From Chamaecrista fasciculata (taxonomy: Eukaryota; Streptophyta; Magnoliopsida; Fabales; Fabaceae), in contig QANZ01016113.1 of assembly GCA_003254925.1 (NCBI GenBank), positions 48,500 to 112,499 of the forward strand: a stretch of DNA of 64,000 bases. Direction: 5' to 3'. Of the stretch, positions 48,380 through 60,995 are shown in pieces. Each line of letters opens with the position of its first letter. Positions within the stretch are counted from its first letter, which is position 1. Below the pieces are notes generated by a model, which had not been told where the DNA came from, ran no database searches, and saw only the letters and a list, made by a program, of their open reading frames with translations. The position numbers were made by a program, and so were the translations under genes.

Positions 48380-51300
48380 ATGGCCACCATTTCCACGTGC
48401 TTCACTGTGATTCCAAGCTCTCGATTCCACTCTCACTCTCAGATTTTCCTCAAACCCTCGCGTTTTGTGAAGCCGCCTAACCTTTTCCCGGGAATTTCCA
48501 AGAGGGTTTGGGATTTTAGGGTTTTAGTGCCGGTCGCGAGGGCGAGTAGTGATGTAGTTCAAGGGATTAGACCAGGAGGCGTTGTGGAAAGTGATAAATT
48601 GCCGTCTGATGTGAGGAAGCGAACCATGGACGCTTTGGATAAGTGTGGAGGGAGAGTCACTATTGGCGATGTGGCTAGCAAGGCTGGGCTCAAGTTGTAT
48701 GAAGCTCAGAAGGCTCTTCAGGCTCTTGCTGCCGATACCAATGGCTTCTTGGAGGTAGTAGTTGTTTCGAATTTTGTGACATTGCTAAATGTGTTGTTAT
48801 TTGTTAGGAATGAGTATCATAGTTTAAATGCAATTTTAATGTCAGTGTTGTATAGAAAGAATCATGCATATGTTGCATTAGGCTTATTTGAAGTTCTTGA
48901 TATGTGAGTACAATTGTTGCAAGATGGTGTGTGCAGGTTTCTGAGGAAGGCGACGTTCTGTACGTGTTTCCAAAAGACTATCGGTCAAAGCTTGCAGCCA
49001 AGTCTTTTAGGATTAGAGCTGAACCTGTCCTTGAAAAGGCGAAGGTATCAGTGTCATTGCACATTCTTTAATAATTATTATTGATTTCTTGCTACTTTGT
49101 TTGATTACTAATGTTATATGACATTGCCTCTGATAGGCCGCAGGAGAATACTTGATAAGGGTTTCCTTTGGGACAGCACTTATAGCTTCCATAGTTCTGG
49201 TTTATACTACGATAATTGCTCTGCTTTCTAGCAAAAGGTAATTATTGATTTTTATATCTTGAATTCCTTTTTGTACCAAGCAATTATGGCCCTAGTTCCT
49301 CAGCATAGAACATTTGAAGGTTTCTGTCATTTCAATGCATTAACTGTGTGGCTTTATTACAGCGATGAGGACAATCGTGGGAGGCGAGGTAGATCGTATG
49401 ATTCAGGAATCTCTTTCTACATCAATCCAGTTGACCTGTTCTGGTAAGTATTTACTTTCTTGGAGAGTGTTCAAAAGCACATAGCCCTCAATCAAAAACT
49501 TGATTGGCTTATTACATTGAATAACTTTTTTGTTACATCTATGTAATTTTATATTTTGGAAGGTATTGGGATCCATATTACTATCGGAGTCGGAGACGAC
49601 GGATACAATCTGATGATGACAAGATGAACTTCATTGAATCGGTGTGTAATGCTAATGAATTTCATTTGTTTCTCATGTTTGTTTCTTATTTCTGGGAAAG
49701 AAAAATACTTTGATCAATTGTTTTTTTGTAGGTTTTCTCATTTGTATTTGGAGATGGTGATCCCAATCAAGGAATTGAAGAAGAGAGATGGAAGTTGGTA
49801 ATATTTGAGGACTGAATTTAGTGGTCCGTTGCCTTTTATTAATTTGTTTTCTTCTTTTTTCTTTTTCTTTTTTCCATTTTTTGAGTTTACACCCCTTGTC
49901 ATAGTTACACTTTTTTTTTTCTTATTTTTATAAATAAACTGGGAGGGCTTTTCTTTCTTCTTTCAAGTTTTTACTTTTGCTGTTAACTTTTGACGTTTTA
50001 CTCGTTCATCATTTTATTTTAAAGCTATTTGGTCGTTTTATTTGCAGATTGGGCAATACATAACATCTAATGGTGGTGTGGTTGCAGCTGAAGAACTTGC
50101 CCCATTCCTTGATATAGAATCAGCACAGGCACTTAAGGTAACATTCCTTTTTTTTCTTTTTGCATCAGAATATGTTACCTAATAAGATAGAGTTTGCTTT
50201 GGAATCACTTAGTTCTGCACTTCTGCTTATGGATTTACAGAACCTGTATTTTTCAGTCATATTTAGCTTTACACCTTTACCACTTCTCACAAGAACTTTA
50301 AAATGCGAAATTTCCATGATTATTTTTTATCCCCAGTTCTTGGGTTTTCATTATACCATTTGTTCGTTTTTTTTTCCTTTAATGCATATAAAATCAAGTA
50401 TTTTCTATATTTTGTATCCCATGGATCGTCACATTACTTAAATATCGTTAGGCCTGCTAGTAGTTCAAAGGTATAAAAGAAGACAAAAATAGCTAAAGAA
50501 AAGGGCTGTAATAGATGGACTTCAGCCCATGACAGAAGAGACAAAAGTGGAGAGGCAAAGTGCTGAGCTGGGCACTGCCGGAAAAATTGAAAAAAAATGT
50601 GTAATCACGTTTGGTACTTGAGGTTGTGGGACCATGAGATAGTGTGATGATTCTATGGTTATAAATATGCTGTTTTAGGTAAGGGAGGGTGAGGAAAGAA
50701 TTCAAAAGTTTTGTTGGGAGAGATCTGGCATCTTGAAAGTGTATCAGTGTCTCTAGGTGTTATTTTTGTGTATTTCTGCTGTTATTCCTCTGTATCAGCC
50801 TATTTTCTACTAGGGAGTGGGATTTCTATTATATTTTGGTGATAAATAATACAATATAGTAGAGTGTTCTAATACGTAAGAAACATGGCCTCTTTTATTT
50901 ATGTTGACGTAATAGCCCTATTGTTGTTTCATTACAAGTAACTGAATTGTTGACTTGTTATTTACCCTGTTTTCGTATTCCTTAATCTGTTGTTTGTCCT
51001 ATACGCTATATTGGTTCTGATTTGAGAACCACAATCTTATTTTACAATCCACTTTCTTATTTATTGCCCTGCTGTATGACCTTGTATCTTTGAATAATTG
51101 CAGGACGGTGAGTCCTATATCTTACCTGTTCTTTTGCGGTTTGATGGTCAGCCTGAAATTGATGAAGAGGTATGTTGATACTGATACAATGTAAGGGATC
51201 AAAGACAAACTTATTATCATTTGTACTTCCTTTCTTCCCAGATATTTCTGTAAGAATGCTTCTTGTTGCCTCCCACCAATAGTTATAATTTGCTAATCTA

Positions 51301-53129
51301 TGTAAATAAGGCTACTCCAAATCATTTGATTTACTTAGGGCGTTAAGTCCTGGCTCTTGGCATATTGTGCCTTTTGATGCCTGTGAAAAGTTTGTACTCT
51401 CATAAATGATTTTCTTTCTTTGTTTCTTATTTGCTTACCTGCTTGTTATGCAGGGAAATATTCTATATAGGTTTCCATCTTTACAAAAAACAGCTTCTTC
51501 TTCTCAAAGGAGTAGGAGAAAAGAATATGTGGGAAGAAAATGGGCAGATTGGGTTGGAGGTGTTGACAAATTTTTCAAGGAGAAGAAATGGCAATTCAGG
51601 TTCTTCATTGTATTGTTTTGACCTATTGTTGGTAGCCCATTCCTGATCCAATGTTGACATGAATAATTTTTGTTTTTGCAGTAAAGCTGGTGCATCAGAA
51701 AGAGCATTGGTCATAGGCTTGGGTGGTCTTAATCTGTTTGGGGTTATTATTCTTGGAACCATGTTGAAGTATGTCATTGAAATGATTTATTGTCAATAGT
51801 TTTTCTCTTGTATCAGTCTTTCAATCCCCTCACTTGAGTTTTTCTTGTCTAAAGTGATATTGCAGTTGCACCTAGTGGCTTCATCAAATTTGTAGCTGAC
51901 ATATTTCCTCTTCTTCAGGTCTGACTATTACTTTTAGTTCTAAATAAGTAAGTTACTTGTTGGTATGACTGTTACTCTTAATAGAGAAATTGTTCCAAAT
52001 TCTAAAGGATGGAAATAAGTTGTTAAATAAGTAAGTTGTTCCTCTAGTTATGTGTGTGATTTAATTAATTATTCTAGCACCATGTGACGGTCGTTACATA
52101 TAAGTAAATGAAACTGATTTTAATATCATAAATGAAAGGATTGTGGTAGTTTGGCTACTTATTCTGCCCATAGTGTGAATCCTCCATTTTTAGTTATCAA
52201 ATATTTATTTAACTTTTGTGTAATCTGTATATTTAATGATAATATTTGCAGATTTATGCTGGTTCTTTCTTTGCAATTCCTCTAGTTCGATGGTTCTTTA
52301 TTCGTAAATGGAATGCTGAAATTGAGAAGAGAAACCTGGCTAGGAAACAGTGTGCACAAATGCTTGAATTGCCAGACATTTCACTGAGAAGAAAGGTAGC
52401 CATGCCTATATTTTATCTATTATTCTTTCTTCCCTTTAGATGATCTTCTTATCTCATTTTGTTATGGCTTAGTTGACTTCATTAAATGAATTCCTTAACT
52501 TCCAGCCTTACTGTTTATAAATCTCTGAAGTTAAGGAATTCATTAAATGATATAACTCCTAACAATGAGAAAAGGAATTCCTTAACTTCCAGCCTTAAAA
52601 CAAGGCGGATATCCTTGAGAAAAGGAAAAATTGGAAGTTGAATTATAGACAGGTTGGATAACAAGACATCTAAGGAAGTTTGTTAATAACTCCTAACAAT
52701 TGCTTCAAACACTTGTGATAGTTAATCTTTTTTGAAGTGACATTATTCAAAAAATCTTTCAATTGTTTCATTCAATCATTTAATAGTTTGGAAACAAATT
52801 TTTGGGTTGATGGGTGCTGATTAGCTTATGTGTTTCTTTATAATATTTGCCCACTTCTACTACTAAGTAAAAGAATTTAATAAAATTAATAAAGCTTGAT
52901 GTTGGCTTATGTGCATAAGATTATTTGTGTGAGGATTACTCATCATAACCCCTGAAACAATTGGTTTGTCCTTGATGGCTTTCAGCTTCTCAATGCTCGA
53001 GACATGGCTCAGAAGACAGTCATAGGACAAGATCAAATTTTTTATCGAACTGACAAAGATGTAGTTGAGCAAGAGGTTGAGTTTCGTGAATGGGATGAAA
53101 GATTTCGGGATTTAGAGAGATCTGACTAA
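48380..53129 (+). CDS. Chloroplast membrane protein, At5g03900 homologue (516 aa)
   Basis: Thirteen exons: 48380-48754, 48937-49044, 49137-49237, 49363-49443, 49563-49641, 49732-49797, 50048-50137, 51104-51169, 51454-51599, 51682-51768, 51855-51918, 52252-52395, 52986-53129 (1551 nt). Residues 1 to about 54 look like a chloroplast transit peptide (Ser/Arg-rich, ending VPVARASS). A winged-helix-like module spans about 73-137 and a similar one about 270-330. Membrane segments are likely at about 170-193, 377-399 and 410-440. The middle has YWDPYYYRSRRRR; the C-terminus is charged and coiled-coil-like (EQEVEFREWDERFRDLERSD). I recognise it as the homologue of Arabidopsis At5g03900, an 'uncharacterized protein, chloroplastic' sometimes labelled an iron-sulfur cluster biosynthesis family protein; its function is not established. 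Confidence 0.92.
52480..52549. repeat. Short hairpin in intron 12 of the At5g03900 homologue
   Basis: Arms CATTAAATGAATTCCTTAAC (52480 on) and GTTAAGGAATTCATTAAATG (ending 52549) pair over 23 bp with one mismatch, with a 24-bp loop. GGAATTCCTTAACTTCCAGC recurs nearby (about 52575). Confidence 0.7.
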
Positions 53130-53542
53130 TAATGGCCAACTGTTATATTGGTAAAAATTTCATTTCTTCCCAGCACATTCACATTTCATCATAGGAACTG
53201 ATTTCCAGGATTACAATGTTTTGAACTCTCTTGGATTTATTGTACATGGACCTATACGTAGACCTCCCTTATGTTTGAAGGTACACTATCGCATATTAGC
53301 CTGCCAAAGGCTAGATTCACCTCTCTTCATTTATTGTACAGAATATCTTAAACCAATACTTTTGAGGAAGTTGATAGAGTAGTGACATCTGATTCTACAA
53401 GTGGTTTTATAGACTTCTTGTATATTATTATTATTATTATTAGAGTAAACCTAATTTATAGTTTATGACTTTGTTTAAAAAATGTAATCTAATCTTGATT
53501 AGAAATACATTTTCAAATTATTGATTTTTTTTATAAATATTA

Positions 53543-53973
53543 GGTCAAAGTGCACTTTTGGTCCCATAACTTTTGTTAAGGTCTCAATTTGGTCCCATAA
53601 CTTTTTTTTGTTGCACCTTTGGTCCCATATCTTTTCCTCAAATTGCAAATTTGGTCCCGTGTTACACTTTTGGTCCTATATCTTTGACTCATGTTGCAGA
53701 ATTGGTCCTATATCTTTTAGTCAGGTTGCAAAATTGGTCTCATATCTTTGGGTCAGGTGCAGAATTAGTCTGATATCTTTGGATCTATGAAACTTTTTTG
53801 CAAAGATATGGGACCAATTCTGCAACCTGACCAAAGGATATGGGACCAAAAGTGATACAGGACCAAATCTGTAACTTTTTATAAAGATATGGGACAAAAA
53901 ATGCAACAAAATAAATTATGGGACCAAATTGAGACCTGAACAAAAATTATGGAACCAAAAATTCCATTTGACC
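53543..53973. mobile_element. Mutator-like fold-back MITE, GGTCCCATATCTTT family, 9-bp TSD
   Basis: Ends GGTCAAAGTGCACTTTTGGT and inverted GGTCAAATGGAATTTTTGGT lie between TAAATATTA repeats (53534-53542 and 53974-53982). Each arm repeats TTTGGTCCCATAWCTTT about seven times. Confidence 0.9.
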
Positions 53974-54616
53974 TAAATATTAATTAATTAGTCCCTAAAA
54001 GATTTATTATCTTTGGAGGACTAAATTATTTACACTACTTCATAAATGAGTAGGAGTTTATTTATGTTATCAAATAAAAGTTAGAAAATAGATATAGTTT
54101 AAATCACATAAACTTAAAGGTAATACAAAATGCCAATTCATCATTTCATATGTATTTAATAACGCTAAGATGATATGCAAGACTTAACAAGAACATTACA
54201 CTTTCTAATAGCATTATTACACCCCAACTTTCTGAATAAGAAGTGTAACTGTGTAAGTTTTGATGATTTTGTTATCAATTTCTTTTTAATTAATTACGGA
54301 ATGATGATAAGTAACTTTTTTTTAAATCTGGCCCAAAAAAGTAACTTTTTCTAATATTTTTTATTTATAATTAATTTTTAAAGATTTATTTTATTTTATT
54401 AAGAGATATAAAAAGTCTAGACTTTAAATTACTGGCAATTTTCTTTTTCTTGAGCTTCCAATCTGTCCTAAAAAATTGATAAATATGAACCATTTACTAA
54501 TTTAGTAATAAAATAAATCGACAACAATAAACAAAAGAAATGATCAATATGGATTTATCGAAAATAATATTTTTATGAGGATGAAGATAATTATATATTA
54601 CTATCTTTCAAAATTT

Positions 54617-54950
54617 AGGCCAAAATGTAAATTTAATCCCATATCTTTTTCACAGTTCCCAATTTGGTCATGTATCTTTTTTTGTTGCATTTTTTGTCCC
54701 ATATCTTTAGGTCAAGTCCTAATTCGGTCTCATTTTTTTTTGTTGCAGATTTAGTCCCATAACTTTGGGTCCATTTCAAAACTGATCTTATATCTTTGGG
54801 TCAAGTGCATAAGTGATCTCGTATCTTTGTAAAATGATCAATTAATGATTGGTTCTATATTTTTCTTCTTCTCTTTGCAAAAATCAAAGATGAAAAAAAA
54901 TATATTTCCAATATCTAAAGATTAAATTGTATTTTTAAGACAAATTGATG
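54617..54950. mobile_element. Degraded copy of the same MITE family
   Basis: The left arm (AGGCCAAAATGTAAATTTAA, then TCCCATATCTTT phrases) is clear; the right arm is strongly decayed. No TSD. The region 53983-54616 has no gene. Confidence 0.55.
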
Positions 54951-55414
54951 GACTATAAAATAAGGTTACTCTAATAATATGTTGAGAAATATAGGACTTA
55001 TTAGGAATTGTTTTATTTTTTTTTTTTATGGTCTTTACTTTTTTACCTTTCCCGATAGGTTTACGATTCTTAACATAATTAGGAATAGAGTAAACTAACA
55101 TTTCAGTCGTTAAATTTTACAGGCAATGGCAGATAGATTCTTGGATTTTCGAAATTATACAACTCGGTCCCTAAACTTTGCAAACGTTATACAAGTTAGT
55201 CCTTTCGCCAATCAGTGTTACAAAAAAAGTGAGGTGGCATGGACAGAGGCTGACGTGGCCGCAACACTGTTTAAACACAAAAAAAAAAAGCCTGCAACGT
55301 GTGTAATTATCGCCACATAAGCATAAAAAAAAATGCCAGACTTGCAATTCAACCCCGAACATTTATTTTATTAAATAAGAAATTAAAAAAAAAATCAATT
55401 TGGTCCCTAAACTC

Positions 55415-55535
55415 CTAAACCCTAAACCCTTAAACCATAAAATCCTAAAATCCTAAACCTTAAACTCTAAAAACCTAAAACCCTAATCACTAAACCCTAA
55501 AACCCTACATCCTAAACCTTAAACCCCCACTGTCA
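55415..55535. repeat. Degenerate telomere-like CCCTAAA repeat (left arm)
   Basis: About fourteen units varying around CCCTAAA (CCTAAACCCTAAACCC, then ATCCTAAA and CCCTAAAACC variants). The inverse array is in the right arm of the 5.66-kb element. Confidence 0.85.
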
Positions 55536-57356
55536 CCGCCACCTTCCCCCCACTGTCACTGCCTATAAGGTCCTAGACTTTTATAGCAGAGTGAACAAAA
55601 ATTTGGAAGGAAACTAGTGTTACACGGCTCTTTTGAAACTCAAAAATTAAAAACTAAGAACAGATACATGAGGCTCTGCCTCTAAACAACCACGCAGGGC
55701 TCAACTAAGTCAACAAACAACAATAAAATTGAACTAAACTACCTTTGGTCCGTCACCAAGCTCCCAGCACGAACTCTACAAACTTTAGACCTGCACTTAC
55801 ACAACTGAAGCATTGTAGGGTGAGAATCTAGGAGATTCTCAGTAGGGTTTAAGTCTCTCTACTTAACCCACAGTCCCCACTCAAACGCAAACTTCAAACA
55901 AAGGTTCAGGCATGCAATTCTAATATATAAAAGATATAAAACAAGCAAGGCAACTAGAAGATAAACATTTAATAATCAACTATCAATTCACAACTCATAA
56001 TAACAATATCTGAATAACTGGTAAGCTGGCGGGGACTCGCGTGTCAACCCTTACATCCATATAGGGCCCAGTACCACTATACAGAAATACCATCACAACA
56101 ATACGATAACATTATAACTCATAATACAATAAAGCTAGTGGTGACAAATCGTGTCAACCAAATACCTCACAATAGGTAAGCCAGCACAAATGTCATGATC
56201 AAATAACAATGGTCATCACAACCAAGGCTTCCAAGACGTCTCCCGGTGTGCGCACATACCAAACAGTCTGTCACCTGAGGAATCCACACACTTATGCCAA
56301 CTATGGAATCCACCATAGCTATTACCCGAATACTCATCGCGAATAAACAGGGAGGGACTCACCCCTCAGTGAATCATGACATACAACAACCACATGATAA
56401 TCTCATATCAAATTATTCATCATCAACTATACTCAATTCACTCCATCATGATTACTCAAAACATATCTCTTATCAATTCATTGTATATTATCAACAATTC
56501 CATGTTCATTACCTTTCTTGCAATCCAATTATTTAAACATAGTTAACCTCATTTCATGCATATTCACTTGCATTTGAGTCCCAAATCCTTTAAAAGAATG
56601 CAAGTATACCACAAAACATACCAAACTCACTAGTTTTCACAATCAAAACCATTATCCATTCCTTTAACAATAAATTCCACATTCACCATCATAATCCAAA
56701 CTCATACTCATGCTTAAAACCATATTTCTAGTCATAAATTTACATTTATAACAGTTAAAACTGATTCTAGATGACAAAAGTGGGAGATCAGGACCAAAAC
56801 GTAATTTTCCCATTTTATTGAAAAATGGCTGAAAATTCACAAAAACAGGGCAGCAACATCCACTTCGTTTTTTATCAAAGAATACATCAAGAAATCAACC
56901 AAACCCCTTTCCCAAACATACATTTCCATGCATGCATCATTCTTTTCACAAAGAACTTCCTATGAACCCTAATTCACAAGCAAGAATATAATCTTGGCAA
57001 AACTCATAGTTCATCTGATTATTTCATATAAAGAAACTCACTTTTCATACCATTTTCAAATTAATTTAACAATCAACCCCAAATTTCACAAAACCCTAAG
57101 AACCCATGGATGAAGAGAAATTTGAAGTGAGGAGAGAGAGAAATAACCCTACCTATTGAGATGAAGCAAATCCTCCACCACGCCACCATCTTCTTCTTCT
57201 TAGATAACTTTTATAAACTATGGCAAAAACTATAATTCCTCCCCCTAAACTTTCTAATTTATATTAAAATACTCCTTCTCACTTATATTTTCTTCACAAA
57301 ACTCTTATTTATTTCATTTTAATCCATGTTATCATGTTTTACTCACCAATTAAGGA

Positions 57357-58738
57357 TCTGTTTGGGAACCCCTTAATCCCAATCTCATCTCATCCAATCA
57401 TCATCTCATCTTAGGATTGGATGAACAGTCATGGTTTGGTGTTTATTGGAACCTTCATCTCATCTCATCCACATCATCATCTCATTCACAACATTATCTC
57501 ATTTTCTCTTACAATTACCAATCTATCCCTACTTATACACCTATAATTACCTATACTTTAATACAAATATAAAAAAAAGAATTAGACAANAAAATATACA
57601 ATTGAACCCCTAAAATAATTTTTAAGTTACAATTTTCTTCCATTATCTTTAATGCAGTTTTAAAAAAAATAAAAAAATTAACTATCTTCACTTTTATAGG
57701 TATTTTAGTCCCCAAACTATGAACTCGGTTTCCTTGGCTCTTAAAATTATTTTTTGTTTAGTTTTTTTTCTCAAACTATGCAATTAGTTTCTCAAAATAT
57801 AGGGTTAAAAGGTCAATTTGGTCCTAAATGTATGCCCTAATGTTCATTTTGGTCCATTATGTTTCAAAATATTTAAATTGATCCTAAATGTTTGCAAAAT
57901 ATTTCATTTTGGTCCCAAGTATTGAATATGGCTTGTTTCAAGTTCAAACATGATGAGTTTAGAGCTACGTATTGTTCCCGAAGAGTACCTCCATATATTC
58001 TAGTTGAGACATTTTACCAATATTTATGACCAAAATGAATATTTTTGCCAACATTTAGGACCAATTCGAACTTTTTGGAATATAATGGACCAAAATGAAT
58101 ATTAGGACATACATTTAGGACCAAAATGAACCTTTGACCAAACATTTTAGTGTTGTTTTGTAATTTGCATTCTCAAACTATTCTTTCTTATTTTTTTGTC
58201 ATTGAATTTCATAAATAGACTCCATTATTGGTGACCAAGATTTTTTACAAGCCCCACTTATCATTTACACATGTTAGGGATTGATTAATTGGACCAGTAC
58301 AAATTTATGGACCAAATTGTAATCTTAAAATAATTTTCATGTCATTTTCACTTTGGCCCATCATCTCATCCAAATGGATTGACCCAAAAACCTTCATCCA
58401 AAAATATCTCGTCCTCACGCTTTCCAAGAGCATCTAATCTCAACATCATCTCATTCAACCCACCACCAAACACCTATCATCTCATCTCATTTTAATATCT
58501 CAATCTCATTTCATTATTTCTTACCATTTATACCCCTATACAAAATAAATAAATCCAACAACCTATTTCACATAACCACAATCATTACATACCCTTTTAT
58601 ATAATTTCACACCCTATTTAACATCATTTTCTCTAAAATCACCCAAACACCAATACATCATCTCATTACAACATCATCTCATCCAAGTCACTTGATGAAA
58701 TTGGCTTGAGCTGCAATTGCTCCCAAAGAGGCCCTTAA
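57357..58738. mobile_element. Long TCATCTC element, PIF/Harbinger-like, with a nested MITE
   Basis: Left end GGATCTGTTTGGGAACC and inverted right end GGGCCTCTTTGGGAGC are flanked by TTAA. Both sides are rich in TCATCTCATC. Its centre is occupied by another fold-back element (57803-58139). Contains the N at 57590. Confidence 0.7.
57803..58139. mobile_element. GGTCCTAAATG fold-back element, nested
   Basis: It matches 47485-48023: TCCTAAATGTATGCCCTAAT in the left arm and CATTTAGGACCAAAATGAAC in the right arm; the core keeps AACATGATGAGTTTAGAGCT. Internally shorter than the complete copy. Confidence 0.75.
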
Positions 58739-59184
58739 TCACTTATAATATAATTACAACTTTTAAAAGTTGCAATTTGATCCCTTTAACAACAGGGTGT
58801 TACACTGCCACCTTTCCCCCTTTTCACACGTCCCAGATTTTCTCCCCAAAATCTAGAGCAAAATCGAGAGAAATCGAGAGGGAGAGCGAAATCGAAATTG
58901 AATTGAGACCAAGTGTTAGTCTGACAGCGAAATCGAGAGGGAGAGAGAGAGAGACAGAGGCCGTTGGAGATGATGCTGATTTCTGGGTTTGATTGAATTA
59001 GCTTTGATTTGCTGTGATGATGTTGATTTCTTCTATTTTTGGATTTCTGGGTAACAATGCTCTGAATCCGATTTAACAATGCTTTGAATCCATGTAGGGA
59101 GTGATTGGAGCCATGATTTCTCAGTTTGGAGGATGGATTTTCAAAAGACGAAGATGATGAAGATGAAGATGAAGATGATGATGA

Positions 59185-59260
59185 TGTTGGAATGAAGGTT
59201 TAGGGTATAGGGTTTTAGGATTTAGGTTTTAAGATTTAAGGTTTAGGGTTTTTAATATTC
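59185..59260. repeat. Telomere-like TTTAGGG repeat (right arm)
   Basis: About eight degenerate units (GGTTTAGGGTATAGGGTTTT, then GATTTAGG and GGTTTAGGG) in inverse orientation to 55415-55535. A GATGAAGAT trinucleotide-rich run precedes it (about 59145-59185). Confidence 0.8.
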
Positions 59261-59440
59261 TATTTATTTCATTTTAGTCCTGAAGGATGATGAAATAGAG
59301 GGGGCAAGTTTAGAATAATGGGATAAGATTGGGTCAAAGACTTATTTGCAACTCAGAATTTTTTTTAATGTCTATGATGATGTGGCTTCAAAATACACAC
59401 ATGACATGTTTTTTTAGGGTATAAGAGCCCTGACAAGGTT

Positions 59441-60512
59441 GTAAAAATCGCTTTTTTAAATAAACTTGGGAAGGGGGGTGTGAACTCGTATCGTGAAATC
59501 GTAAGAGTTTACTTATATAAAAAAATATAATATTAATATATAAAAATATATAGAAATCAAAATTTGACACATTAATGTTAGGACTAAAATGAAAAAAAAA
59601 ACTTGTTATTCAAAGACACATACAATTTTCTCCATATTTCTACTTCTTCCCTTACTTTTTACTCTCATGTGTAAGTTGCACTCTCGTCACTTTGTTTTCT
59701 TTTCAATTTATACACTCTTATACATATAATGTGCACATAAGACAAACAATGGGACCCACAACCACTACTTTTTCATGATGCGGCCCCCACAATGATAACA
59801 TTACTGAACAAGTTATTAAAACCAGACAGGTCATTGAACCGGCCGAAACAGCGGTTCAAGGTTCAATGGTTCAACCGGGGTTCAACCGGGGTCGGACCGT
59901 TAATATTAAATAAATAAAAAATAATATATTTATTTTAATATAATAAAAATATATAATAAACTCTTTAAATTTAAGCTGGATTCAATAAGAAAGTGATAAT
60001 TAAGAGGATAAAAAATTCAATTTTTAAGTAAAAACTATTAAATAGTGTATTATTTTGAGTCTAAACATAATAAGAATTTTTTTTTTAAAATAACATCATT
60101 TTAATCAAGAAAAACTTAAAAAAATAAAAAATTAGAAAAAAAAAACTGAACCGGTTCAACCTCAGAATCAGCCGGTTCAAGGCGGTTTCCCGGTTTTTGA
60201 CCGGTTCTTAGCTGGACCGGTTTTGTACTCAACTCGGACCGGACCACTGGCCGGTTCACGGTTCAACCGGTCTGACTGGCCGGTCCGGTCCGATTTTTAT
60301 AACTATGTTACTGAATGATGTGGGTTTTCTTTAACAAAATAACAATACGGTGGACTCGAAGTTAACTCGCGATTTCATTCAATTTAGAATGTTTGTCGTA
60401 ATCGATTCTGTTCGCTTCTACCGAAATTCCAATCTTATTGAATCGTGACCAGAAATCCTAAAGTGAGATCGTCAAAGCGTACGTTTTCACGAGTTAACCA
60501 ACGATTTTGACA
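59441..60512. mobile_element. hAT-like element related to 38412-39466, with nested CCGGTT element
   Basis: It begins AAGGTTGTAAAAATCGC and ends CAACGATTTTGACAA, like the termini at 38412/39466; TCGTGAAATCGTAAGAGTTT resembles the sub-terminal text there. The exact TSD was not settled. Confidence 0.5.
59809..60307. mobile_element. CCGGTT-rich hAT element with 8-bp TSD
   Basis: Termini CAAGTTATTAAAACC and inverted CATAGTTATAAAAATC are flanked by TTACTGAA (59801-59808 and 60308-60315). Both sub-terminal regions are crowded with GGTTCAACCGG/CCGGTCCGG phrases around an AT-rich core. This is the best-defined copy of the family also seen at 9670-10435. Confidence 0.9.
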
Positions 60513-60864
60513 ATAATGGGTGCTGATGTGGCTGTTAGGACACTGACGTGGCAGTTAATGGCTACGTCAGCACTTAGCGCAGCCTCCGTCCATGCCACCT
60601 GACCTTTTTTGTAACACCTGATTGACAAAGGGACCAACTTGTATAACATTTGCATAGTTTGGCGATAGAGTTGTATAATTTCAAAAATTCAGGGACCTAT
60701 TTGCCACCGCTTGTAAAATTCAGAGACTAGAATGCTAGTTTACTCATTAGGTATATCTCTCTCCTAACTTAAGTAGGAGTGTTTGTTTCTTATTTAATCT
60801 GCTATAAGCCTTTTGTTTAGAATGAGTATTAAAATTTTCCTCCCTGATACTTGAACGACAATAA

Positions 60865-60995
60865 TGATGATGATCAACACCAATCAAAGTCTTTTTTCAT
60901 TATTTGTTCAAAAAAAAAGTCTTTTCCCATTAGGTAGGGTTGACTATATGGATCAATTAACGCCAACATATTTTATCTTTGCACATGTCTATGGT
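60865..60995 (-). mobile_element. RTE/Au-type 3' tail fragment
   Basis: On the minus strand it contains CATATAGTCAACCCTACCTA, AATGGGAAAAGAC and a TTG/TTATT tail, as in 31326-31408. It shows a small internal repeat of AAAGTCTTTT(T/C)(C/T)CATTA. The stretch 60996-62310 shows no gene. Confidence 0.6.

Larger units (their letters stand above)
55564..58804 (-). mobile_element. LTR-like insertion inside the 5.66-kb element
   Basis: On the minus strand it starts TGTAACACCCTGTTGTTAAA, a typical Gypsy LTR start, and ends GTCTAGGACCTTATA (TA where CA is expected). CTGCC flanks both ends (55559-55563 and 58805-58809). After removing the nested MITEs about 1.9 kb remains with no pol frame, so a solo LTR is likely. 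Confidence 0.65.
55088..60745. mobile_element. 5.66-kb composite Mutator-like element with about 150-bp TIRs
   Basis: Left end GAGTAAACTAACATTTCAGT and inverted right end GAGTAAACTAGCATTCTAGT continue as about 150-bp inverted repeats with matching CAATCAG-TGTTACAAAAAA and GGCATGGACRGAGGCTG. Flanks ATTAGGAATA (55078-55087) and ATTAGGTATA (60746-60755) differ by one base. The inner arms also pair: CCCTAAA repeats at 55415-55530 face TTTAGGG repeats at 59185-59260. No transposase is visible; most of the length is nested insertions. Confidence 0.8.

Noticed and set aside
55415..55535. Possible true telomere or chromosome end
   Set aside because: Units are degenerate, the array is only about 120 bp, it is flanked by transposon arm sequence, and an inverse array is present 3.7 kb away.
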